A DNA stretch of 64,000 nucleotides from Agreia sp. Leaf210 (GTDB lineage Bacteria > Actinomycetota > Actinomycetes > Actinomycetales > Microbacteriaceae): NCBI RefSeq assembly GCF_001421485.1, contig NZ_LMKK01000002.1, positions 715,561 to 779,560 of the forward strand, written 5' to 3'. Every line of letters begins with the position of its first letter. Position 1 is the first letter of the stretch. Shown piece after piece: positions 16,636 through 24,899 of the stretch. Below the pieces are notes generated by a model, which worked only from the letters and a program-made list of their open reading frames with translations, was not told the DNA's origin and did no database searches. The position numbers and the translations under genes were made by a program.

Positions 16636-17925
16636 ATGAGCAAAGAAGCTCGTTTTAGAAGAGGCGTCACCACAGCCGTGGCCGCCGCCGCGGCCCTCAC
16701 CCTCATCACCGGCTGCTCGTCCGGCGCCGGAAGCGACGCCTCCACCTCCGGCGGCGATGTCACCATCGAGCTCGCCCAGTGGTGGGAACCCGAGCTGCCC
16801 GACGGCGCGCTGCGCACGCTGATGGACACCTTCGAGTCGGAGAACCCTGGCATCAAGGTCAAGCTCCTCAGCGGCCCCTATGCCTCGACGAAAGAACAGC
16901 TCTTCGCCGGTGCGGCGGCGGGCACGATGTCCGACGTCGTCGGCCTCGACGGCGCATGGGTCAGCGACTTCGCCAAGCAGGGCGCACTCGCCGACCTCAG
17001 CACCCTGATGAAAGACGCCAAGTACGACGACAGCGAACTCGCCAGCACCATCAAGGTCGACGGCAAGACCCAGATGATCCCGGTGGTCAACTTCGTCTAC
17101 CCGCTCTTCACGAACGACGATCTGCTGGCGAAGGCCGGCATCACCACGCCACCGTCGACCCGCACCGAATTCGAGACCGCGGCGAAAGCCGTGACGGCGC
17201 TCGGCGACAACACGAGCGGATGGGTCTTGCCGCTCTCGAGCGAGGCGCCCAACGGCATCCAGAACGACGTCATGTCGTGGGTCTGGTCGTCGGGCGGAAC
17301 CATGCTGGACGACGGCAAGCCCGACGTGACCAACAAAGACGTCACCGGAGCCGTGAAGTACATCAAGGATCTGAACGACGCCGGAGTCATCGCACCCGGA
17401 TCGGCCACGATGAAGGAACAGGACAAGGTCGAGGAGTTCACCAACGGTCGCGTCGGCATGATGATCGACTCTCTGTCGCACATCGACCTGATCCGCACGT
17501 CGAACCCCGACCTCAAGTTCAGCATCTCCGCCATTCCCGCGAAAGACGGCTTCACCGGCGAACGCGGCATCCCCTACGCGTCGTGGGGTGTGGGCGTGTC
17601 CGCCAGCAGCAAGCACCCGGCGGAGTCGTGGAAGCTCGTGCAGTTCCTCATGAACGAGAAGACGAACTCCGAGCTGTCGACCCTCGCGAACGCCTTCCCC
17701 GGCAACACGAAGAGCGTGCCCGACTTCACGTCGAGCGACCCGCTGTTCAAGCAGGCCTTCGACATCTACTCCGAGGGCAAGCCCGCCAACGAGTTCGTCG
17801 GACTGCCCGTCGCGGAGCAGCTGATGCGTCTCTTCGACGAGCAGCTGCAGGCGATTCTGCAGGGAGACGAGTCGGTCGACGACGGCCTCAAGAAGGCTCA
17901 GGATGCGTGGGTCGGGGAGTTCTAG
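16636..17925 (+). CDS. Sugar ABC transporter substrate-binding lipoprotein
   Basis: A 429-aa extracellular solute-binding protein of family 1. It has a lipoprotein signal peptide with lipobox LITGC (Cys27), a Ser/Gly-rich linker, then the typical VTIELAQWWEPE start. AGGAG precedes the ATG by six bases. It opens the operon SBP-permease-permease-aldolase-kinase. A large hairpin separates it from the first permease, which should keep its mRNA abundant. No ATPase gene is present, so a shared MsiK-type ATPase encoded elsewhere is likely. The ligand is a sugar or polyol that I cannot name. Confidence 0.92.
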   Translation: MSKEARFRRGVTTAVAAAAALTLITGCSSGAGSDASTSGGDVTIELAQWWEPELPDGALRTLMDTFESENPGIKVKLLSGPYASTKEQLFAGAAAGTMSDVVGLDGAWVSDFAKQGALADLSTLMKDAKYDDSELASTIKVDGKTQMIPVVNFVYPLFTNDDLLAKAGITTPPSTRTEFETAAKAVTALGDNTSGWVLPLSSEAPNGIQNDVMSWVWSSGGTMLDDGKPDVTNKDVTGAVKYIKDLNDAGVIAPGSATMKEQDKVEEFTNGRVGMMIDSLSHIDLIRTSNPDLKFSISAIPAKDGFTGERGIPYASWGVGVSASSKHPAESWKLVQFLMNEKTNSELSTLANAFPGNTKSVPDFTSSDPLFKQAFDIYSEGKPANEFVGLPVAEQLMRLFDEQLQAILQGDESVDDGLKKAQDAWVGEF

Positions 17926-17957
17926 CCTCCCCGCTTCACAACCACCCGTCGATTGAC

Positions 17958-18003
17958 GGCCGCGCCGCGGACCCCTCTTAGAGGGAGACCCCGCGGCGCG
18001 GCC
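17958..18003 (+). terminator. Two-tier hairpin after the binding-protein gene
   Basis: A perfect 13-base stem (17958-17970 with 17991-18003) encloses a second palindrome, CCCTCT-T-AGAGGG (17973-17985). It starts 32 bases after the stop codon. No T-run follows, so it more likely protects the upstream mRNA and reduces read-through than ends transcription. Confidence 0.75.
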
Positions 18004-18027
18004 ACCCCTCACAGAAAGGCTTCTGCA

Positions 18028-18963
18028 GTGGCCTCGACCAACACCGTCGTCAGACCTGGCAGCACGAAGAGCCGCACCTCCGGGTGGGCCCCCACCGCAC
18101 GCAAGCTGACCCCCTACGCATTCCTCTCGCCGACCGTCATCGTGATGCTCGTGCTCATGCTCATTCCGGTGATCATGGTCATCGGGTACTCGTTCATGGA
18201 CAACGTGATCACGAACAAGAACCCAGTGTTCGTCGGTATCGACAACTACGTCGAGGTGCTGAGCGACCCTGTCTTCCGCACCGCGACCGGCAACACCCTC
18301 TTCTTCACGCTGGTCAGCGTCGCAGCGCACCTGCTGCTGGGTCTCGGCTTCGCCATGCTGCTGAACTCGCCGCTCGTCGGCAACGTCACCAAGGCGCTCT
18401 TCCGAGTCGTCTACATCTTGCCGTGGCTGTTCACGGTGGCCATCATCGCGGTGCTCTGGCGCCTGATGCTGAACCCGAATGGGGTCGTCAACTACATCCT
18501 CATCTCCCTCGGCCTGACCGACAAGGGCATCGAGTGGCTGTCGTCTCCCGACACAGCGCTGCTCGCCGTGACGTTCATCAACATCTGGGCCGGCTACTCG
18601 TTCTACATGGTCACCCTGCTGGCCGGCCTGCAGGGCGTGCCCGCAGATCTGTACGAGGCGGCCCGGGTCGACGGCGCATCCGCATTTCAGCGTTTCTGGA
18701 ACGTGACCCTGCCGCAGCTCAAACCGATCATCATCAGCATGAGCGTGCTCGACATCATCTGGACCTCGCAGCAGTTCGCCCTCATCTGGATGACCACCGG
18801 CGGAGGCCCCGTGAACGTCACGGAGATGCTCAGCACCTACACCTACAAGCTCGCCTTCAGCCGCTACGAGTTCTCCGTCGCCTCCGCGAGCGCCGTGCTC
18901 ATCCTTCTCCTCACCATGGTGCTCGCGTTCTTCTACGTGCGTCACCAGAAAGCGCGTGACTGA
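18028..18963 (+). CDS. Sugar ABC transporter permease (MalF type)
   Basis: A 311-aa inner-membrane permease with six predicted helices and the EAA loop (DLYEAARVDGASAFQRFWNV) that docks the ATPase. I take the GTG at 18028, preceded by AGAAAGG eight bases upstream; the in-frame ATG at 17953 would fall inside the hairpin and add 25 arginine-rich residues. The stop overlaps the region of the next start. It pairs with the following permease. Confidence 0.9.
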   Translation: MASTNTVVRPGSTKSRTSGWAPTARKLTPYAFLSPTVIVMLVLMLIPVIMVIGYSFMDNVITNKNPVFVGIDNYVEVLSDPVFRTATGNTLFFTLVSVAAHLLLGLGFAMLLNSPLVGNVTKALFRVVYILPWLFTVAIIAVLWRLMLNPNGVVNYILISLGLTDKGIEWLSSPDTALLAVTFINIWAGYSFYMVTLLAGLQGVPADLYEAARVDGASAFQRFWNVTLPQLKPIIISMSVLDIIWTSQQFALIWMTTGGGPVNVTEMLSTYTYKLAFSRYEFSVASASAVLILLLTMVLAFFYVRHQKARD

Positions 18964-18964
18964 C

Positions 18965-19882
18965 ATGACGACATTCGCCCAGAAACAGAGCCCCGCCGTT
19001 CGAACGACACCGGATGGCGCACGACGCTCGCCCGCGCAGAAGCCGCGGCGCCGGCCGAAGGATCGACTCGCGAAAGTCGTCATCATCCTGCTGCTGCTGA
19101 CCGGCGCGGCGTTCGCCGCCTTCCCGATCATCTGGATGGCCTCGAGCTCGTTCAAGCCGAACACCGAGATCTTCGCCTACCCGCCGCAGCTGATCACCTC
19201 GAACTTCTCGTTCGACGCGTACATCACGATCCTCACCGATCCCACGAAGGTGCGCTTCTTCATCAACAGCTACGTCGTGTCGCTGGCCGTCACGGCACTC
19301 ACCCTGCTCGTGGCCATCCTCGCCTCGTACGCATTCAGCCGATACGAGTTCAAGGGCAAGCGCCCGATCAACATGATCATCGTGAGCATCCAGGCCGTTC
19401 CGCCCATCACGCTGCTGATCCCGTTCTTCGGCCTCATGGTGGTGCTCGGTCTCTACAACACCTATCAGGGCCTGATCCTCACCTATCTGGTGTTCACGCT
19501 TCCCTACGCGATCATCATGATGACCGGCTACTTCAACACTCTGCCGAAGGAGCTCGACGAGGCGGCCCGCATGGACGGGGCCGGACCGCTCACCGTGCTC
19601 TGGCGCATCCTCGTGCCGATCTCGATTCCCGGCATCGTCTCTGTCGGTGTCTACACGTTCATGATCGCGTGGAACGAGTATCTGTTCGCCCTCACTCTGA
19701 CCCGCACCGAGGACATGCGCACGGTGCCCATCGGCATCCAGCTGCTCATGGGCCAGAACTCCTACGAGTGGAACGAAATGATGGCGATGAGCATCCTCGG
19801 CTGCATCCCCGTGCTCATTCTCTTCCTCTTCTTCCAGCGCTACTTCATCGGCGGCATGACCGCCGGCGCCGTCAAGAGTTGA
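18965..19882 (+). CDS. Sugar ABC transporter permease (MalG type)
   Basis: A 305-aa second permease with a cytoplasmic basic N-terminus, six helices and the EAA loop (ELDEAARMDGAGPLTVLWRI). It ends in the family GGMTAGAVKS-type tail. The ATG at 18965 lies directly after the upstream stop; an overlapping GTG at 18956 is the alternative start. The SBP and two permeases form one importer lacking a local ATPase gene. Confidence 0.9.
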   Translation: MTTFAQKQSPAVRTTPDGARRSPAQKPRRRPKDRLAKVVIILLLLTGAAFAAFPIIWMASSSFKPNTEIFAYPPQLITSNFSFDAYITILTDPTKVRFFINSYVVSLAVTALTLLVAILASYAFSRYEFKGKRPINMIIVSIQAVPPITLLIPFFGLMVVLGLYNTYQGLILTYLVFTLPYAIIMMTGYFNTLPKELDEAARMDGAGPLTVLWRILVPISIPGIVSVGVYTFMIAWNEYLFALTLTRTEDMRTVPIGIQLLMGQNSYEWNEMMAMSILGCIPVLILFLFFQRYFIGGMTAGAVKS

Positions 19883-19931
19883 CCCCCTTCTTTCCGACCT
19901 TCCGCACCACAACACAAGGAGAAAACCCATA

Positions 19932-20792
19932 ATGCTCGTTTCCGGAAAAGACCTTCTCGACGTCGCCAACGCGAACAACTTCGCGGTGCCGGCCTTCAAC
20001 GTCAGCGACTACGCCATGATGAACGGCCTCTTCGAGATCAGCGAAGAGAAGCAGTCGCCGCTGCTCATCGCCATCCACCCCGACGAGTTGAGCCACATCG
20101 GCACCGACGTGCTGCACGCGATCATCGCTCGGGCGAACCGCTCGAGCGTTCCGGTGACCATCCACCTCGACCACGGCGCGAGCTACGAGCAGGTGCTGCT
20201 CGCGATCCAGAGCGGCTTCACCTCGGTGATGATCGACGGCTCGATGCTGCCGTTCGACGAGAACATCGCCATCACGAAGCGGGTCGTCGACACCGCACAC
20301 GCCGTGGGGGTCTCGGTCGAGGGAGAACTCGGCACCATCGGCAAGACAGACAACGAGGCCGAAGACGGGGCCGCATCCATCATCTACACCGAGCCCGACG
20401 AGGCCGTGACGTTCGTCGAGGCCACCGGAGTCGACAGCCTGGCCATCGCCATCGGCACCAGCCACGGCATCTACCCGGCGAGCATGAAGCCCGAACTCAA
20501 GCTCGAGCTGCTCAAGCGCATCAAGGCGAAGGTCAACATCCCCCTCGTTCTGCACGGCGGATCGAACAACCCCGACAACGAGATCGGCGAGTCCGTGAAG
20601 CTCGGAGTCAACAAGATCAACATCTCATCCGACATCAAGGCGAGTTACCACAACAAGATGCGCGAGGTGCTGGCCGACGCGAGCGTGCGCGAGCCGAACA
20701 CCATTCAGCCCCCGTCGATCGCCGCCATGAAAGAGACCGCCGCCCAGAAGATCGATCTGTTCGGCGCGGCCGGAAAGGCCACACTGTACTGA
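19932..20792 (+). CDS. Class II ketose-bisphosphate aldolase
   Basis: A 286-aa zinc aldolase of the fructose/tagatose-bisphosphate family (FbaA, GatY, KbaY group) that splits a ketose 1,6-bisphosphate into triose phosphates. Catalytic and zinc residues are visible as His78-Leu-Asp80-His81, GTSHG and LVLHGGSN, with the phosphate loop NKINISSDIK. AAGGAG precedes the ATG at 19932. Followed by a sugar kinase, it would act on the kinase product. Whether the ketose is fructose, tagatose or another cannot be decided from the sequence. Confidence 0.9.
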   Translation: MLVSGKDLLDVANANNFAVPAFNVSDYAMMNGLFEISEEKQSPLLIAIHPDELSHIGTDVLHAIIARANRSSVPVTIHLDHGASYEQVLLAIQSGFTSVMIDGSMLPFDENIAITKRVVDTAHAVGVSVEGELGTIGKTDNEAEDGAASIIYTEPDEAVTFVEATGVDSLAIAIGTSHGIYPASMKPELKLELLKRIKAKVNIPLVLHGGSNNPDNEIGESVKLGVNKINISSDIKASYHNKMREVLADASVREPNTIQPPSIAAMKETAAQKIDLFGAAGKATLY

Positions 20793-20832
20793 TCGACGAC
20801 CCCACCCGTCAGCCAAGGAATGCGACGACACG

Positions 20833-22038
20833 ATGAATGAGAAGCTCGTACTGGGCCTCGGCGGAACCGTGGACTACGAGATCGTCTGGGACTCTCGGGT
20901 GATCGACGACCTGGTCATCGAGTACGCCATCCAGCCCTCCGAGCTCTCTCGCCTCATCGCGATCCGCAGCGAACGCGATCTGGTGATCGCCCTGCTGGCA
21001 TTCGTGAAAGACGGTGCGGGAGGAGAGAGATTCGTCTCCTACTCCCGCATCGTCGAGCAGTTCGCCGCCCGTTTCGACAAACGCATCACCCTCGGCGGAA
21101 CGGGCGTGCGGGCGGCCTACGCGATGGAGGCCGTGGGAGTCACGTGCACGCTGCACCTCGTCAGCATCGACGACAACGTGCGCAGACTCCTCCCCCGCGG
21201 TTCGGCATACATCTCGAGCGCCGAGCGCGACACGCTCGACCCCCACCTCATCGTGCAGTTCGTCGAGGGCAGCCGCGTGCGCATCGGCGAGCTCGAACTC
21301 CGCTCACCCCACGCGAACCGCGTGATCTTCGCCAACGATCCTCCGAATGCCGAGCTCGTGCTCAGCGCCGATCTCGGGGCGAGCCTCGAACGGGCCGAGC
21401 TGTTCATGATCTCGGGGTTCAACAGCATGCAGAGCGAGGAGTCGCTGGTGCGGCGGCTCGACGACATGCGTCGACACTTGACCCGGCTGCCGGCCGACGC
21501 GCTGGTGTTCTACGAAGACTCCGGCTTCCACGTGCCCGCGCTCAGTCGTCATGTGCGCGAGGCCCTGCTCGATCGCATCGACGTCTACAGCATGAACGAA
21601 GACGAGATGCAGGCCTATGTCGGCAGGCCTCTCGACCTGCTCGACGTCGACGTGATGGCTGCGGCGCTCGGCGAACTCCACGAGCTCATTCCCGCCGCTG
21701 TGCTGGTCGTGCACACGAAGTTCTGGTCGCTCGCGCTGGGCGAGCGCGCCGCCGACTACGAGGATGCGCTTCGCGGTGCGATCCAGATGGCCAGCACACG
21801 CTATGTGCGCGGCGACGGCTTCACCGAGCGCAACTACGAGCAGACGGGACTCCTGCCGGTCAATCCGTTGGGCGCCGACTTCGCCCTCGGCATCCAGGCA
21901 CGGCTCGGAGCCGAGGTCTGCTGTGTGCCCGCTTTTCTGCTCACGGTCGCGCGGCCCACCACCATCGGCCTGGGCGACACGTTCGTCGGCGGCTTCATCG
22001 CGGCGATCGCCCGCCGCGCCCAGCCCCCCAGCACCTAG
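20833..22038 (+). CDS. ADP-dependent phosphofructokinase/glucokinase family kinase
   Basis: A 401-aa ribokinase-fold kinase resembling the ADP-dependent PFK/glucokinase family, which uses ADP rather than ATP as donor and is best known from archaea. Matching features are length, an N-terminal GLGGTVDYEI strand, TLGGTGVRAAYAM, the FMISGFNSM segment, Asn255-Glu-Asp-Glu258 (NExE motif) and GLGDTFVGG with catalytic Asp382. An ordinary PfkB protein would be about 300 aa with DTTGAGD. It follows the class II aldolase by 40 bases, suggesting a ketose-6-phosphate 1-kinase. Its stop TAG overlaps the opposite-strand stop at 22035. Confidence 0.8.
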   Translation: MNEKLVLGLGGTVDYEIVWDSRVIDDLVIEYAIQPSELSRLIAIRSERDLVIALLAFVKDGAGGERFVSYSRIVEQFAARFDKRITLGGTGVRAAYAMEAVGVTCTLHLVSIDDNVRRLLPRGSAYISSAERDTLDPHLIVQFVEGSRVRIGELELRSPHANRVIFANDPPNAELVLSADLGASLERAELFMISGFNSMQSEESLVRRLDDMRRHLTRLPADALVFYEDSGFHVPALSRHVREALLDRIDVYSMNEDEMQAYVGRPLDLLDVDVMAAALGELHELIPAAVLVVHTKFWSLALGERAADYEDALRGAIQMASTRYVRGDGFTERNYEQTGLLPVNPLGADFALGIQARLGAEVCCVPAFLLTVARPTTIGLGDTFVGGFIAAIARRAQPPST

Positions 22039-23132
22039 CCGCGCAGCGCCTCGAGCACCTTCACGCGCGCACCTGTACGCAGCAGCGAGTTGGCGTAGAT
22101 CTTCGATCCGAAGAGCACGACCAGCACGGTCGTCGCGAGAATGACCACGAGCGACAGCAGCGGCTCCCACCACTCGGCCGTTCCCAGATAGATGCGCATA
22201 GGCATGCCGATCGGGGCCGAGAACGGCACGTACGACATGATCGTGAGCACCAGATCGTTGTCCCACGCGAACACGATCAAGAAGTACGGGATCATCACGA
22301 GCATCATCACCGGCGTGGTCACCGATCCGATGTCCTCCTGACGCGAGACCAGCGCCGCGGCCGACGCGAACATCGCGGCCAGCAGCACGAAGCCCACGGC
22401 GAAGAACACCACGAACCAGACGATCGCCGACCCCAGGTCGCCGAGCAGCGCATCCTGCCCGGTGACCATCAGCCCCACGATGGCCGCCGCGGCGATCAGC
22501 ACGATCTGACCGAACGCGAGGATCGTGTTGCCGATCACTTTGCCCGCCAGCAGCGCGCGAGCCGAGATGGCCGACATCAGGATCTCGACCACCCGGGTCG
22601 ACTTCTCTTCGACGACGCTCTGCGCGATGGTCGTTCCGAACAGGGTCGCGGCCATGAAGAACACGATTCCGAAGCCGAGCCCCACGAGGTAGGCGAGCCC
22701 GGAGTTCTGGTCGGCAGGCTCGAGCAGCGTGACCTCGGGGCTGGCGCTGAGCAGTTGAACGAGGTCGCCGGGCGCCTCGTCGAGGGCCAGAACCCGGATG
22801 CCCGTGGGCCCGTCGCCCGGAACGATCGCGGCGGCGACATCCCCGTCGCGCACGAGCTGCTCGGCGTCGGCGACGCTGCCAGCCTCCGTGATCTCGAGCG
22901 ACGGCACCTGCGCGAACGGTCGGGAGTCGCCGACCACGGCCACGCGGGTCGTCTCGTTCGAGGCCGATGCGCCGACGATGCTGCCGGCGACGATCGAGGC
23001 GATGACCGCGAGCAGCAGGATCACGGACGAGATGATGAAGGCCTTGCTGCGCAGGCGCATCCGCACCTCGCGGTCGGCGACGAGCGCGGCGCTCTGAGCG
23101 AAGGTGTTGGCTCTCGTGTCGGCGATGATCAT
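22035..23132 (-). CDS. NatB-like ABC-2 type exporter permease
   Basis: A 365-aa membrane protein: one N-terminal helix, a roughly 130-residue extracellular domain, then five or six helices, the layout of NatB/ABC2_membrane_3 proteins. A conserved TIAQSVVEEKSTRVVEIL coupling segment lies in the middle. The start overlaps the ATPase gene by 4 bases (23129-23132). With that ATPase it probably exports sodium, a drug or a peptide; the substrate is not evident. Its stop codon shares CTAG with the convergent kinase gene. Confidence 0.87.
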   Translation of the reverse strand: MIIADTRANTFAQSAALVADREVRMRLRSKAFIISSVILLLAVIASIVAGSIVGASASNETTRVAVVGDSRPFAQVPSLEITEAGSVADAEQLVRDGDVAAAIVPGDGPTGIRVLALDEAPGDLVQLLSASPEVTLLEPADQNSGLAYLVGLGFGIVFFMAATLFGTTIAQSVVEEKSTRVVEILMSAISARALLAGKVIGNTILAFGQIVLIAAAAIVGLMVTGQDALLGDLGSAIVWFVVFFAVGFVLLAAMFASAAALVSRQEDIGSVTTPVMMLVMIPYFLIVFAWDNDLVLTIMSYVPFSAPIGMPMRIYLGTAEWWEPLLSLVVILATTVLVVLFGSKIYANSLLRTGARVKVLEALRG

Positions 23133-24013
23133 TTCACGACCTCCGTGAAGATCTCGGTGAGCGATCGATGTCTCGGCGCGAAGCTCGCGACCGGACCCAG
23201 CTGCAGCGCCCGCCGCAGCACTCCCTGCGCGACCTCGTCATCGTCGGCCTCGAAGAGCGCATAGCCGCCGTCGAAGTCGAGAACGGTGACACCCGGCATC
23301 TCCCGCACCCACGCGGCGTCGGATGCGACGAGCAGCTCGAACTGACGCACCGCGTTGTCGTCGTGCAGCTTCTGCTTCGATCCACTCGCCCTGATGCGGC
23401 CGTTCGCGATCACGACGACGTCGTCGCAGAGCCGCTCGACGACGTCGAGCTGGTGAGACGAGAACAGCACGGGCGCGCCCTGCTTCGCGACGTCGTGCAG
23501 CACGCCGAGCACCGTCTCGACGGCCATCGGGTCGAGACCGGAGAAGGGCTCGTCGAGGATGAGCACCTCGGGCGAGTGCACGAGCGCGGCGGCGATCTGC
23601 GCGCGCTGCTGGTTTCCGAGCGACAGGCTCTCGACGGTGTCGTCGCGGCGCTCGGCCAGTTCGAGCCGTTCGAGCAGATCGGTGGTGCTCGCCTCGGCGT
23701 CGCGCCGAGAGACACCGTGCAGGCGGGCCAGGTAGACGAGCTGTTCGGCGACCTTCATCTTGGCGTAGAGCCCGCGCTCCTCGGGCATGTATCCGAAACG
23801 GCGGCGATCGGCCGGCCCCAGAACCGAGCCGCCCAGGCGCACGACTCCCGAGTCGGCGCTGAGCACGCCCAGGATGATGCGCATGGTCGTGGTCTTGCCG
23901 GCCCCGTTGCCGCCCACGAAACCGGTGAGCCGGCCGTCGCCGACCTCGAAGCTCACCTCGTCGAGGGCGGTGCGGTCGCCGTATCGCTTGGTGACACCGT
24001 CGATCTGCAGCAT
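23129..24013 (-). CDS. ABC exporter ATP-binding protein (NatA-like)
   Basis: A 294-aa ATPase with Walker A GGNGAGKTT, signature LSLGNQQRAQIAAA and Walker B VLILDEPFSGLDP, followed by the H-loop SSHQLD. A C-terminal regulatory extension of about 80 residues ends near the permease start. I start at the ATG at 24013, which matches the family N-terminus (LQIDGVTKRYGDRTAL); the frame stays open to 24064 but those residues look unrelated. It pairs with the permease immediately downstream. Confidence 0.9.
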   Translation of the reverse strand: MLQIDGVTKRYGDRTALDEVSFEVGDGRLTGFVGGNGAGKTTTMRIILGVLSADSGVVRLGGSVLGPADRRRFGYMPEERGLYAKMKVAEQLVYLARLHGVSRRDAEASTTDLLERLELAERRDDTVESLSLGNQQRAQIAAALVHSPEVLILDEPFSGLDPMAVETVLGVLHDVAKQGAPVLFSSHQLDVVERLCDDVVVIANGRIRASGSKQKLHDDNAVRQFELLVASDAAWVREMPGVTVLDFDGGYALFEADDDEVAQGVLRRALQLGPVASFAPRHRSLTEIFTEVVK

Positions 24014-24146
24014 GGAGGATCCTTCCGTCGCCTCAACGCTATGCACGCGTCCACGAGGCCACATCCCCCGCGAGGCGGGCGCGTGTGCTCGCGCCTCCGA
24101 CCCGTTCTCCTCCCCGAGGTGGAGAGGAGAGTCGCCGCCGCTGTGC

Positions 24147-24899
24147 CTACTGGCGGGGCACCGCGATGCCGTGCTCGTAGGCGAACACCACGGCCTGGAT
24201 GCGATCTCGTACGCCGAGCTTCTGCAGCACCTTCGACACGTGGGTCTTCACCGTGGCCTCGCCCAGGAACAGCGCCGCCGCGATCTCGGCGTTGCTCATC
24301 CCGCGCGCGACGAAGTCCAGAACGTCGCGCTCCCGTGCGGTGAGCTCGGCGACCATCGCGGCCGCGCTGTGTGCCGCCTCCGCGTCGGCCGCACCCGCCG
24401 CATCTGAATTCGTCGACGCGGCGACCGGTCCGCCGTCGCGCTGTGCGAAGCGCTCGATGACGCGTCGCGTCACATCCGGGCTCAGCAGGGCGTCGCCGCG
24501 CGCGACGATCTGAACCGCGTCGACGAGCTGTTCCGGCGTGCTGTTCTTGAGCAGGAAGCCGCTGGCTCCGCCCTCGAGCGCCGCGAAGAGATAGTCGTCG
24601 CGGTCGAAGGTGGTGAGGACGAGTACGGCGGGGGGATTCTCAAGGGCCGTGATCAGGCGCGTCGCGGTGAGGCCGTCCATGCCGGGCATCTGCACGTCGA
24701 GGCAGACGACGTCGGGAGAGAGCTGCTTGATGCGCTCGAGGGCGCCGTGGCCGTCGCGGGCCTCGCCCACCACCACGATGCCCGGCTCGCTCTCGAGAAT
24801 GATGCGGATGCCGCTGCGCAGCAGGTCCTGGTCGTCGACGAGCAACACCCTGATCTCTTCATCGTCGCGACGATCGGATCGCTCGATCGTGACTGTCAT
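24147..24899 (-). CDS. NarL/LuxR family response regulator
   Basis: A 250-aa regulator. The receiver domain has acidic pair DD in VLLVDDQD, phospho-acceptor Asp in VVCLDVQMPG, Thr in LTTFD and Lys in FLLKNSTP. A flexible Ala-rich linker of about 35 residues is longer than usual. The C-terminal LuxR helix-turn-helix runs LTARERDVLDFVARG to VRDRIQAVVFAYE. The ATG at 24899 overlaps the kinase gene by 4 bases. It may control the NatAB-like exporter on its downstream side, a common arrangement, but no binding site was found. Confidence 0.93.
   Translation of the reverse strand: MTVTIERSDRRDDEEIRVLLVDDQDLLRSGIRIILESEPGIVVVGEARDGHGALERIKQLSPDVVCLDVQMPGMDGLTATRLITALENPPAVLVLTTFDRDDYLFAALEGGASGFLLKNSTPEQLVDAVQIVARGDALLSPDVTRRVIERFAQRDGGPVAASTNSDAAGAADAEAAHSAAAMVAELTARERDVLDFVARGMSNAEIAAALFLGEATVKTHVSKVLQKLGVRDRIQAVVFAYEHGIAVPRQ

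Noticed and set aside
16573-19164. 863-residue open frame on the minus strand
   Set aside because: It lies across the binding-protein and permease genes on the other strand, is rich in His, Gly and Arg, and lacks domain features, so it is a shadow of GC-rich codons.
24072-24097. GAGGCG/CGCCTC hairpin between exporter and response regulator
   Set aside because: Only six base pairs and a 14-base loop, so likely chance in GC-rich DNA.
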